From: Termitomyces sp. T153
Taxonomy: Eukaryota; Basidiomycota; Agaricomycetes; Agaricales; Lyophyllaceae
DNA: 64,000 nt
NCBI GenBank assembly: GCA_018296165.2
Contig: JACKQL020000030.1
Coordinates: forward strand, 186,001-250,000
Direction: 5' to 3'
The position numbers were made by a program, and so were the translations under genes. Numbering within the stretch: position 1 is the first letter of the stretch; every line of letters starts with the position of its first letter. Shown here piece after piece: positions 1 through 10,894 of the stretch. Below the pieces are notes generated by a model. It was not told where the DNA came from. It was given only the letters and a program-made list of their open reading frames with translations, and searched no databases.

Positions 1-246
1 CACCAATCATTGTCCTAGGGTTAGGACTAGCTCTGGCTTTCTGTACAGTAGTTTCCATGCCTCTGCTGCCTACTGATGCACTGTGCCAAGCAGTGGGGAT
101 CCTTATCCTTAGACTTGTTCTCTTTGGATCCCCCTCTGCTAGGTGATTAGCTACTGATTGTATTGTTGTCTACTTGCTAATATACTTTGGATTCCCCTCT
201 GCTAGCTGCAGAAATCCAATCTGCTGCCCCAGAGGTTGCCCTTACA
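1..246 (+). repeat. LTR fragment, family A (3' part)
   Basis: The stretch ends with CCAGAGGTTGCCCTTACA, the same 3' end as the 441-bp LTRs of the chromovirus at 41151-51385 read on their sense strand. It also contains the conserved AGACTTGTTCTCTTTGGAT block (near 113) that marks the presumed RNA start in that family. The 5' part lies outside the window. The sequence right after 246 is integrase code of another element on the opposite strand, so this LTR was inserted into that element. Confidence 0.7.
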
Positions 247-3200
247 CTTCTGGCAATTCTATTAACCAGGTAGCCTCTATTAAGTCCAAGGGTAGAGTTG
301 TATGTGCCCTAGTGACCATGAAGTATGGTGAAAATCCAAATCTCTGCCAGATAGTAATGCAATCACTCCACATTACATGGAAGAAGAACCAGAACCATCT
401 AGTGCAATCCTCACAAGCTTTAAATAAAGCTTGCCTAACATCACAATGCAGTCTTTCAATTTTTCCATTAGCTTGAGAGTTGTATGGAGAGATGGCTATG
501 CCTCTGATCCCATATTTGCTCTCTATCCAAGCTGTGACCTTCTTGAATTGTCCAGCATTGTTAGTGATAATTTCTGCAATGCAGCCCCAGCAACAAATCA
601 CATCCTCAAACAACCATTGACCAATTGTTTTATGATTTTTCTTGCACAGAGGCCTCCCTTCCATCCATGAAGACAATGCACACTGTCCATGGACAATATA
701 CTTGCAGCCATTTGAAGCTGAAGTCATGTGCATGGTATCAATGTGGATTGTTTAGAAGATTGAGGGTGTATAGGTCACTGTGGTATATCTGACAGTTGTG
801 ACAAGTCCCAACATACTACTGCACATCTCTATCAATTCCTGGCCTCCAAAATTGTTCTTGTATTAACATTTTGGTTGTACAAGTCCCCCTATGCCCTAAA
901 GCATCATGGGCTGATTTGAGCATGAACATTCATCTATTGATATTGACTACTAGCTTATGCCTAGCCTCATGATTGCACTTGTACAGTCTCCCTTTTGGAT
1001 CAAAGAAGAACTGTCTTGCAAACCTCTTGAATTTGTCTGGGTCCCAACCCTGCAAACTCTCAGGTTCATTACTTGGGTCTTGTAGCCAGCTTGGTATGAT
1101 TGGTAGCTTGGGTCTTGGAAGTACTAGTGACAGATTGGTCCTAAGTCATGCTTTAAGTAGGCTTGTAAGTCTGCTTCCTTGTCCTCCTCAGTACCTTCTG
1201 CCAGTAACAGAGGCAGAGAGAGAGAAGTAAAATAATAGAATATTACATCCTCAATCCATCTCATAATGGTGGCATTAGGCCCTACTCCAGGATTGCTTAG
1301 TGCTTCAAATACTTGGCATCTGTCTCCACTACAAGCTTTCTACAGCCAACTAGCCAATACTTATTAGCTTGCAAGGCTCTCATCAAACCATAGAGTTCTC
1401 TTTTAGGTTGTGAGAACCTTGCCCCTCTCTCATTCAATGTGATAGATCCTAGCTTAGCACAAGTGTGTTGCTTAGAATTGTCTGTAGCTTCCTGGAATAT
1501 TCCAAAGCCCACTGCCATCCAAGATGTGTCAATTGATAAGACCACTGCCCCCCCTGACTCATAGTCAAGTGTTTTTAGAGGTGCACTTGCAGCTAGCAAC
1601 TTCTTCAACTGAGCCATTGCTGACTGCTGTTCCTCACCCCAAACAAATGGTGTGGTTTTGAGTCAACTTGTTGATAGGTGCAGCCACTTTAGCATAGTCT
1701 TCAATAAACATCCTAAAGGTACCACAAGTACCTAGGAAAGCCCTGACATCTGACTCATCCTGGCAATCACCCCACCCTATAACAATGACTAACCACTTGG
1801 TCTCAGGTTTTTGTCCCTCATAGGAACACTTGTGTCCAACCACTACAATCTCATCTGCACAGACTACTGACTTCTTCCCAGAAAAGGTTCCTTCAGCATA
1901 TTTGATTCTTTGTAACACTCTGTTTACATTCTGCAGATGTTCTCATACAAACCTCCTAATGCCTGAATTTTCTGGAATGACCTTATAGCCTCCATTTGGC
2001 AATTCATACCTGTGAGGTGGGCCTCTGATTGGCACATCATCAATATATGGTCAAGTTACATGAGGTATCTCATCTTTCAAGATGAAGGTAATGTCATCAT
2101 GAAAGCTTGGTATTGAATTTGTCCAGCCCATTGGCAGGGTTACCAGCCTCAGAGCACCAAAGGGTGTCTGAAAGGTGGTATAGTTCCTAGACCTCACATC
2201 CAACACTCTCTCATTATATCCCACATACAAGTCAAAGATCCCTCCACAAGCTCTGTCAGCAAAATGACTAACTAACTCTTCAGTTGCTGGTGGCAACCCA
2301 GAATGTGCTATGATCACTTTGTTTAAAGGTTCCAAGCTGTGAACTATCCTCAAACTCTTACCATCCTTGTTTAATACTGTGAACCACTAGGATCTGTAAG
2401 AAGAGTTGGATGGCTCATACACTCATGCCTCCATTTTCTGCTTTGACATCTGGCAGATTTTATCTCTGAGTCCAGGAGCAATGGAATGTTCTTCAACACC
2501 CAGGGGGTGTGAGGAATTACTGGCATCACCACAGGAGGGAAGAATTGCTCCTTAAGCCTTTCTCTTTGAGAATCATCCCATGCAAATGCCTTAATCTGCA
2601 GCATCACTAGATGATGTACTGCCTTCATCTCCTCTGGCCACAAGAAACCATCACCATGTACTTGATCAATAATTTCCTTGCACTCAACAGTGTAGTCTGA
2701 CTCCTTATATTGAATGCACTCTAGCATGTCATCCCTTGTGTCTCTAGCAGAGTTTACATAGGTAGAGTAAGTGACTGTCTCTGGAGGGTCATCTTCTGGC
2801 CATCCAGAATACATGCTCACTTGCTTATCATGTACTTGCACTAGTCTAGCATGAGGAGATATACCAGCAGGATCCCTAGGTAAAAGAGCACCATTAGGTA
2901 GTCTGGCTCTCCCTTCCAACAGGATGATCCATCCTTTTTGTACATCTCCTCAATAACTTTACACTTTGAGATTCTATGTCCAGTTTGCCAACAATAGAAG
3001 CAAGTAACACCACTTCTCCCAGAAGTTGGAAATGTAGGAGGCCCTTCTGCCCTTATACCCTGGCTCCCTTTGGCATTCAAGAAGGTATTGCACATGTCCA
3101 ACTGACCAGCTTGCAAAGCTTGCATGGTACTCTGGATGCTCCCCATTTGTTTCCCAATAGTAACCATAGCATCTTGTAGATGAGCCATTTTCTCCTCCAC

Positions 3201-3862
3201 ATCCTCCTCCTTAATGTTCCTCCTACTAGTTTCCATTCTCTCTACTTTCTCCTCTCTGGGGCTCCTTACAGTAGCATCATCTATCAAGGTCCCCACTACT
3301 GTCAGCACTTCTGATAGGTCATACTTGTTGTCCTTGTACCTATTTCTAGCAGGGTCTTTGTAGTGGCCATACCTACTGATCAACCTTTCCTCAATTACAT
3401 CTCCAAAAGCTGGTGTAAAGCATCCCAGGAATTTGTCCACTAGAAACCCATTCCCAGTGGCATTGGCCAACTTCTTAGCCTCAGCTCTAAATATCCTTAT
3501 CAGAGAATGAATCTCTGTGGTGTCATTCCTACTAAGTCTGGCATGTTCTCTGCAGATTCTGTCCAGGTTTGCAACACTACCTGTATCATCCACTGCTTCT
3601 GGATAAGACTCCTTGATCTCTTTCTCAAAAGCAGACCAAGTATAGTCATCTCCAAAGAGCAACAAACATCAGAGGGCTCAGTGTGCTTAAACTTAGGTGC
3701 ATCCCTGCTGTCAGGCAGTGGTAGTTTATATCTGATATTTTGCTTTATAATTGAGGTAGTAGAAACTGGTTGAGTAATAGGGCACAGTTCTTTTGGTGAA
3801 CTTGAGAATACTTTACCAGTCTGAAGCTTTCTTCTTCTGAGTAAGGTTTTAGGGTCAGGCAA
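242..3862 (-). mobile_element. Degenerate Ty3-type retrotransposon (gag-pol remnant)
   Basis: On the minus strand the pieces follow gag-pol order. A gag-like region at 3665-2841 ends in a CCHC zinc knuckle (CFYCWQTGHRISKC). Reverse transcriptase pieces lie at 2353-2051 (VTLPMGW, then YIDD just below 2051) and 1918-1634 (RAFLGTCGTFRMFIEDYAKV). The RNase H segment is at 1617-1297 (LSIDTSWMAVGFGIFQE), and an integrase core at 733-242 shows ITNNAGQF and SPYNSQANGKIERLH. Ty3/Gypsy gag-pol normally runs as one or two long ORFs; here stops and frameshifts break it into at least six pieces, so it is dead. Its own LTRs could not be delimited. CG is almost absent throughout. The family is different from the chromovirus at 41151. 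Confidence 0.8.
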
Positions 3863-4854
3863 AAAGGACTTTGAACCACTGCTATTGGTCCTAGTTTCTC
3901 TTTTCCTTAATACAACAGAGTTTCACACCTTATTTGTAATAACTTCTGGTGTTTTGGGTCAAGACCCAGGTGGTGCAACACTAATGTTTCACAAGGGTTG
4001 GATTTCCTTACAGCCAAAAAGTGAGTTTTGTGCAACAAAAGCCCCTGGTGGTGGGCTCCAGATGATGCAAAATCTGAGTTATGATGCCATCAATTGATTG
4101 GATCAACAGACCAAACCTTGGTTTCACAGGTGCTTGGAGGCTTAGTTACATGCAAGCTCACATAGATATAACAATAGTATGTATAATTTAAATGGTTTAT
4201 TTGCTAGCTTAAGATATTCTTGTACTATTGAGAGTGCCCAAATAATATTATTAATAAAACCCAAAACAACTAAACACTTGTAAGCCTAAGAGAACTGCTC
4301 CCTGGAGTTCCTCCAAGCTGTGGTATGTCATTGCTTGCCCCCTTTCCCCCAAATTCCTGGCCCTTTTTATAGTGCACTGCTGGTGCACAGACCAGAGTGT
4401 TTTTTGTGTGTGCCTGTGGCCTGTACCACATGGTTTTTCTTGGCTTTATGTCCTCATTGGACAGCTGGACAATAATAGGACAGGCATATTAATGTATGCA
4501 TCCTGCCATTGTTCAAGATAACCTTTCAAGATTTCACAGTCAAAGTAGTCATATATCAACCCAGCACCTTTTATGGCATCTTTGAAACACTGGGTTCTGA
4601 GTCCATCAAGCTTCACTGATTGCTTCATGTATTTGATGCATTCATAGTCACTGACACTGACCATCAGTTTCAGTCATTTGTGACTACATGTTCTGTTCTT
4701 GACCTACCTCATGTGTGTGTCCTTCTTGAGTGGAAGGAAATCCTTATTGCTTATTGCACCATTATGGTAAAAATGAGTTCCTCATCTGATGTTTCTCTGT
4801 CCTTGTAGATGTGAACTAATCTTCATGTCTGAGGGCTTGCAATCTCTTTTCCTA
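3863..4854. other. CpG-poor stretch with no recognisable gene
   Basis: This stretch lies upstream of the minus-strand gag remnant and so may hold the 5' LTR and leader of that element. No terminal repeat partner was found in the window. Open frames here (for example 4446-4664 on the minus strand) resemble nothing I recognise. Confidence 0.4.
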
Positions 4855-5261
4855 GGATGTCCTCATCCTTTCTACAAACTCATTTACCAAGTCATCTGAA
4901 GGCCATACCTGAGGCTCAAACCCTATCTAAGAATGACATCCTGTGTCCAAGAAGGGAGTCACCTGAGTAGATGAGTAGATGTGGTTGTCATACTGAAACT
5001 CAACATCAGATAGAAGCTCATCCCAGTCATCCTTTCTTTTATTGCAGAATAGATGGAGGTACTGTTCTAACTCCTGGTTAACCTATTCTGTTGGCCCATC
5101 TGACTGAGATTGGTATGCCATAGTTGTATGGAGCTTCACTCTCAGGAGACAAGATGATTTCCTTGTGAACTTGGCTACAAATTAAGGACCTCAATCAGAG
5201 ATGTACCCATCAGACAGACCATGCATCCAGACATTTTTCTGGTACAGGCTAGCAGCACCTA

Positions 5262-6861
5262 CAGTGGCTCAAAAAACTGACCCAATGTTTTATACTTTTT
5301 GAAAGATGACATTGACATGAAGGATTGGAAGTCTGTAAAATTCTGGTTAAATCATGTAAAATACTATGGCATCATAGCTACAAATTGCATTTTAGTCGAT
5401 GTAATTCAAATCCAAACTGATGCAGTAATGACCATTTTAGAATATTCACTCATTGGAACAGTTTTTTTAGCATCCCTAATTTTGGTATTTAGTATTTTCT
5501 ATGTCCTCCATTTAGCTTGATAACTGCTTGAATCCTTCTAGGCATGCTTTCTATCAGTCTTTGGCATACCTCTGCTGGTATTCTATCCCACTCCTTTGCA
5601 ATCCTCCCACAATTTATGCACACTATGAGGACATGTTTCATACTGCTTAAGCTGCTTCTTGAGGGACTCCCAGAGGTGTTCAATAGAGTTAAGATCAAGG
5701 GATTGGGCCAGCCACCAGAGGACATCAAAGTTGTTGTTTTCAAACCACTTGTTAGCCCTCTTGAAGTTGTGTTTGAGGTCATTGTCCTGTTGAAAGTAGC
5801 AGGCACCCTCCTCTGTCTCCAACTTTTCAAAGCTCTCCTTTGCTCTGTCATCCAAAATTTTGAAGTACTGCTCTGCATTTATGATCCCCACCTCTACCAG
5901 CTTTTCTACCCCATTCCAACCCATATAGCCCCATACCATGAGATTATTCCCTTCTCCATGTTTCACAATAGCTGTAATGGTTTAGTTTGAAATGCTTTCT
6001 CCTCATAGCTTCTATACATACTGCTTTCCATCTGACCCAATCCTGTTGATTTTTGTCTCATCTGTCCACAACACTCTTTTCCAGTCCTTCACAGTCCAGT
6101 TCTGATACTCTTGAGCCCATTTGAGTCATAGTTGCCAATGTCTAGCTTAGAGCATAGGAACTTTCCTCTTTGTAGCAGACCAATACCCCTTCTCCTTCAG
6201 CACATCCCAGACAGTCTGAGGAGAGACAGGGTTGGAAATGATGTTGTTGATCAAATTGGTGGCCTGAACAGCTGTATTAAGTCTTCCAGTTGAGATTTGT
6301 CAAATAATAGCCTGTTTATCATGTGGAGTAAGCTTAGCTGGATAGCTTCCAGGATAGTTTTCCTTGTCCACCTCCAACTCTCTACCAATCCTCCCAATAG
6401 TAGACTTCCCTAGACCAGTTTTAGCCTCAATCTGATGTAGAGAATACTCTTGAGCAAGGAAAGAAGCAACAGTAGAGCATTGTGCAGGAGAAGTAGCTTT
6501 CATGATGGTGGTTGAAGGTCAAAATGTGGTTCAACCAACTTGAACCACTCCCAAATATAACCAAACATAGTCACATGACTCTGTTGATATTCCCACATGT
6601 GACTTACTCTTTATTTCTGACTAAAATAGGGGTAAAGCTGCAAAATTAAAGATGCTCAAAGAACTATCCCAATGAGTGGATATTAAAATGGCCATTACTC
6701 CATCAGTTTTAATTTGAATTGCATTAACTAAAATTCAATTTGTAGCTATGATGCCACAGTATTTTACATGATTTAACCAGAATTTTAAATACTTCCAATC
6801 CTTCATGCCAATATCATCTTTCAAAAAGTATAAAACATTAGAGCAGTTTTTTGAGCCACTG
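5262..6861 (-). mobile_element. Tc1-like DNA transposon, copy 1 (1600 bp)
   Basis: The element begins CAGTGGCTCAAAAAACTG and ends with the reverse complement, flanked by the TA duplication typical of Tc1/mariner. The terminal inverted repeats extend about 210 bp. Each contains a second, inverted copy of the terminal motif at its inner end (about 5445-5475 and 6650-6685). A copy of exactly the same length lies at 53066-54665. It interrupts a chromovirus integrase fragment, so it is the younger insertion. Confidence 0.9.
5489..6503 (-). pseudogene. Tc1 transposase, inactivated
   Basis: The minus-strand frame starts at 6503 (MKATSPAQCS) with a helix-turn-helix segment (QIEAKTGLGKSTIGRIGREL). 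A conserved LWTDETKI motif follows near 6080 and carries the first catalytic Asp. The C-terminal catalytic part has QQDND and IEHLWE, giving the DD34E spacing of Tc1 transposases. Several in-frame stops interrupt it, including a TGA after residue 67 where family members would be expected to have Arg; that fits CGA to TGA decay. The stop is at 5489-5491. The protein would have cut and joined transposon ends in the nucleus; this copy cannot make it. Confidence 0.85.
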
Positions 6862-6965
6862 TATGGCTAAGCAGGTAGTGTGAGTGGAGAGTGGGCCCAT
6901 TTGCCGTAGAGTCCACTACCACCATCATTGTATCATACCCATGGGCATCTGAGAGCTCCACAAAA

Positions 6966-7067
6966 ACAAAGAAATGTGTTATGCCATTTCTTTGATAACA
7001 CATTTTTTTGATCCTTATTCTTTCAGATTCCAGCACCAGCAATGCTAATTGTTCAATTATTGTACTA
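6966..7067. other. Short CpG-poor spacer with a repeat shared with 60508-60534
   Basis: No gene is visible. Bases 6968-6994 on the minus strand match 60508-60534 at 25 of 27 positions, including an 18-base run CAAAGAAATGGCATAACA. Confidence 0.5.
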
Positions 7068-7720
7068 CAGTCAAACCTCTCATAACCAATGACCCTTGTA
7101 ACTGATAACCCCTTCAATCCAATGGGTTTTTGGCATCTACTGACTTGGTTTGCAGGGAAATTTAATAACCCTCCAATATCCAATATTTGATGAGTCCCAG
7201 GAAGGGTCATAACCAATAATTTGCCTGAAAAGTATATATTTTCATTATGATTTATCAGTTTCTCCTGAGTATATAATGGAAGAATCACTGTATTATTGAC
7301 ATATGTTGTAATTTTAACAGCAACTTGAGAAAAAAAAGATACAACAATGGATTTCCGGTTTCAGGTCACGTGACTTTGATGATGACGTCGGGCTATGCAC
7401 TGAATCCGACGTCATATTTCCCATGGTTCATTTCTATAAATTCGCAGTCCTAGTAATTGGAATTCTCAGATTTGTTCTCTTTGGATTTCTCTTTACCAGG
7501 TATATAGTTATTTCTGTTGTGCCACTACTGTTAATAGACTTTAACAAATATTCCACTCAAAATTTAAATAGTCATTAGCAGTGATGTATATAATGTCTAC
7601 TTATACTAAAAGGACGCATTAGAAGAGACTCTACAACGACCCCTCTCATACCCGATACTCCCTAATAACCGATACTTTTGGCTTCCACGGAGGGGTCATC
7701 GGTTATGAGAGGTTCGACTG
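7068..7720. mobile_element. Non-autonomous pogo-like element (MITE), 653 bp
   Basis: The ends are a 20-bp inverted repeat: CAGTCAAACCTCTCATAACC on the left and, reversed, the same with CAGTCG on the right. TA dinucleotides flank both (7066-7067, 7721-7722). The first about 370 bp match the 5' end of the pogo element at 35090, but no transposase is present, so this is an internally deleted copy. It carries an E-box palindrome GTCACGTGAC (7365-7374) and paired TGACGTC motifs (7384-7414). An LTR-like patch (AGATTTGTTCTCTTTGGAT, about 7470) lies inside. The right end is 228 bp upstream of the PIL1 start codon, so it forms part of that gene's upstream region. Confidence 0.85.
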
Positions 7721-7948
7721 TAGTCACATCAATCAACTTTATAACCCTCCACAGGAAGCCTAAATATCGGCACAAGATCCTCAGCGAGACATCGACCCTA
7801 GAGTTATAAGACATTGAAGCTGTTCAGAGAACATGCTACACAATTGTGAGAGAATACGCCATGAAGCTTGAGGCTTTGAGGCAGTGCCTTGGAAATTCTC
7901 CTTGATTACTCTTCATTACTCCTATTATCCACGTCAGCCATCAACAAG

Positions 7949-10894
7949 ATGTTTAGGTCTGCAGCGGCCAAGCTAGCTCACAATTCGACTATCCCAGCTT
8001 TGGGTGTCAGCAGTGATCTTAGACCACTTCAAGATCTGATTCTTGCTGAGAAGCAAGTTCTCAACTCGTGAGTTTACTATTCGGAGACTCTGCATGGGAT
8101 ACTTAACAACCTTCAGACTACAGAGACTCAGCTCAGACCTTGCTAAAAATGCAGAAGCTTTAAGAATATGGGGTTCAGGAGAAGGAGATGATCTTGGGGT
8201 ATGTGATTTCTCGATGGTCGTCATCATGGTCGTTGACGATCGAAAAGGACATTCTCGGTGCATCTGCAACTCTTCTAGCACTATGGGCTTCATCTATTTC
8301 CCAATTCTCGTCTCACGAACATCTTATGCGTGACAATCTGAAAGCAATCCGAACGAGGGAGGAGAATCTTGACGACTTAAAACGACGCCGCAAATCCGTG
8401 GGTGCAAAAGCCGAGGCCGCAGAGAGAAAACTTAGCAAGATGGGCCCGGAACATAAGAATCTAACTGCACAGACAGATTCGTTGAATGCCTTGAGGGCTG
8501 AAATTCGAAGCATGGACTCAGAAATGATGACGGAGGAGGCAGCTTTAGGAGACTTCAAGCGGACTACGACTAGAGTCTGGATGGGATTAAAATTCGGTGC
8601 ACTGCTCGAGTGTTCGGAGAAGGGAACGGTATGTTCATATTTCAACAGGGCGATTGCGTTCTCATTACTTCACAGATTGCGGGAGAGTATGGTAAATTGA
8701 TCATTGGAGCATGTCCTTCTCCATCTTAAGGACATATATGAACCCTAACCAGTATACCCTACAGGAAATCTCCGACGAACAGACGCAACCAGGCATGGCA
8801 CGAAGCTTGTACTACGGACGACAGAAGACAGAGCAGCTGTTGAACGAAGCACAGCGCTGCATCAATGAGGTCGTTCTATCTGCAGTTCCTATCAACCAGA
8901 ATCCTCCGCGTGCGTTACCAGAGCCCGAGCAGGAGCCAAATTTTCAGACGGGACTCGGCCCAGGCGCTCCTCAGGTGCCCATCAATCTTCCACAGCCGAC
9001 TTCTCAAGTTTCAGGACTAGTCCAAACTCAGAGCGAATGGCATCCTCAGCCTCTACCGCAACCTCAGCAACCACAAAGCACAGATGACCAATATTCATAC
9101 TTACCTGTTCCTCAAGCTTTGGGTACAGGCCAGTTCATGGACCAGCCAGACTCTCCGGCATCGTTAAGCTTAAGTCATCAACGCTACTCGTCTCAACCAG
9201 GCCAGTCCACCGGTTCTTACCAAGGCACAGAAGAAGCACTCTCCTCACGCAGTGTCGACGATTCCGGCATCAACAGGAGCTCCTTCGGCTCTATGGTACC
9301 GCCTGGTACTCGTGGTCGATTCGCGACCTTCCCTTTAAAGAACCGCAGCTACAACCTCGTGGATCCTCAAGCACCCGTTGGTCGGGAAAGCGAGTCGTTT
9401 TCAACGCCTGTTATGCAAGCCATGTATTCGTCGCAAAGTCCGCCTGGAGCCGTTCCACAGCCGAACTTCTCATACGAGATTCCGCCTGCCCAAGGATCGC
9501 CTCAATCCCGCCAAGCTCCGCCGATTGGGATGGCGGTGCAGGGCGCTCCGCCCGGCCACTTGAGTCTTCATCACGAGAGAAGGAATGCTGACGACGAAAC
9601 GGGGTTGGCGTATGATGACCCGCACGATGATACTACATCGCGACACGTTAGGTTTAGACAAGTGCAGGGTGTGGACCAGGAGCCTGAAATTCGTGATGGA
9701 CATCTGAATGGTGATGCTGAACATAATCAAGAACGTCAGACGTACGAAAGCGAGGATTATCAGATTTCCTCACCTCATCCTCCCCGTTATGAAGCTATTC
9801 CATCTCTCACTGAGGTGGTCAGCGAGCCTCGTGCGTTAGCTTTTCTCGTCGTCTATATAATCAGAAATAACTGATGGTCACTTGTTTCAGCTCGGTCTAA
9901 CCTAGGCACATCTCACAGCGAACGTTCTCCAACAATCGATACACGCTTCCAGAATAAACGTCGAATCCCTCCACCAGTGTTTGATCCTGCCGAGGAAGAA
10001 CGATTGCTCAACGCCGCAGCTGCTAGAGAGGTCAGTCGGGAAATGGACGCTCTCACCTTCAATCCTCCCATCGCACAGCAACGTGGAGAACACACACTCG
10101 CTATTACTCAGGATATTTCTGGCGAGAGGACGCAGCTCAATGTTTCTGTGGGTGAGCAACTGACCCCTCCTTCTGCTCCATCCGGCGGGGCACCATCTCC
10201 GAACACGGACTCCCCCGTCTTACCACACCCGTCGTATAATACGCCTCCCATGACGGATAATCAATCAACTGAACCGTCACCACATCCGTCGGAACCAATT
10301 CGACAACAGTCACATCCACCGATTGACTCCCAGTCGGTCACGACCAGGCATAGCAAGGATGAACCTCCCCACCTTCCTCCCTTAGTGACGCAACTTCCCT
10401 CATCGCCCTACCCAAATCTTAACCCTTCGCCGGGCGAATATCCCCGTAGTCTCGGAGCGTTCCCAGGGCCTGCCCACAAGTCTACCTCGTCTCTTGGCAC
10501 CTCAGGTCCTCCCGGTGCCCGTACCATCTCCGCTGCCGCCTTCAGACGCCCCCAGCGTATGGTAAGCAGCGACGTGTCATCCTCGCTTCTAGACGTAAGC
10601 CCGCTGTCCATCAAGAAGCGCCTCCCGAGCTCTCCGTACCCCCAAGGCCGTGAAGGTTCTCCCATGCGTCCCAGTAGTTCAGGCTCAGGTTCGCCTGCGC
10701 AGCCAGCTGCTCCTCATCCGTCGCAAGCTCTGCCTCCTATCCCAACCGAGGACAACTATGATTATATCAGTGCATATGTTGACTCCGGAGCGCCTGAGGA
10801 GACGGTGGGTCAAAGAGAGGAGACGGTGGGTCAAAGGGGACGAAGGCAAGAAGATGGCAGATTTTCTACGGATTTGGAAAGATCTCCTCGATAA
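7949..10894 (+). CDS. PIL1: Eisosome core protein PIL1/LSP1 family (BAR domain)
   Basis: Pil1 forms membrane-furrow scaffolds (eisosomes) under the fungal plasma membrane. Six exons fit: 7949-8067, 8117-8198, 8248-8628, 8676-8708, 8765-9830 and 9891-10894 (894 residues). The N-terminal quarter is clearly the Pil1 BAR domain: MFRSAAAKLAHNSTIPALG, then DLRPLQDLILAEKQVL, GSGEGDDLG, KAIRTREENLDDLKRRRKSV, KLSKMGPEHKNL, TEEAALGDFKR and TQPGMARSLYYG. The rest is a long disordered tail rich in Pro, Ser and Gln, longer than in yeast Pil1 but seen in basidiomycete relatives. Intron 4 (8709-8764) has a GC donor (GCATGT); without it the frame hits a stop, and with it the motif runs LIIG-EISDEQTQPGM as the family requires. 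The start was chosen at the ATG that begins the conserved N-terminus. The last exon's 3' end is the least certain part. Confidence 0.92.

Larger units (their letters stand above)
4855..6965 (-). mobile_element. Chromovirus integrase fragment split by a Tc1 element
   Basis: Bases 4855-5261 and 6862-6965 line up with the minus-strand integrase region of the chromovirus at about 42240-42720. Shared stretches include GCTCATCCCAG, CATCAGACAGACCATG and, after the Tc1 insertion, TACCACCATCAT, CCATGGGCATCTG and GAGCTCCAC. The two parts were one piece before the Tc1 element inserted at a TA. The fragment is much diverged from the copy at 41151 and has no LTR. It is a relic with no intact reading frame. 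Confidence 0.65.

Noticed and set aside
431..670. Plus-strand open frame over the Ty3 integrase
   Set aside because: Antisense shadow of the minus-strand integrase remnant; no motif.
7973..8645. Minus-strand frames opposite PIL1 exons
   Set aside because: The opposite strand carries unmistakable Pil1 BAR motifs with consistent splice sites.
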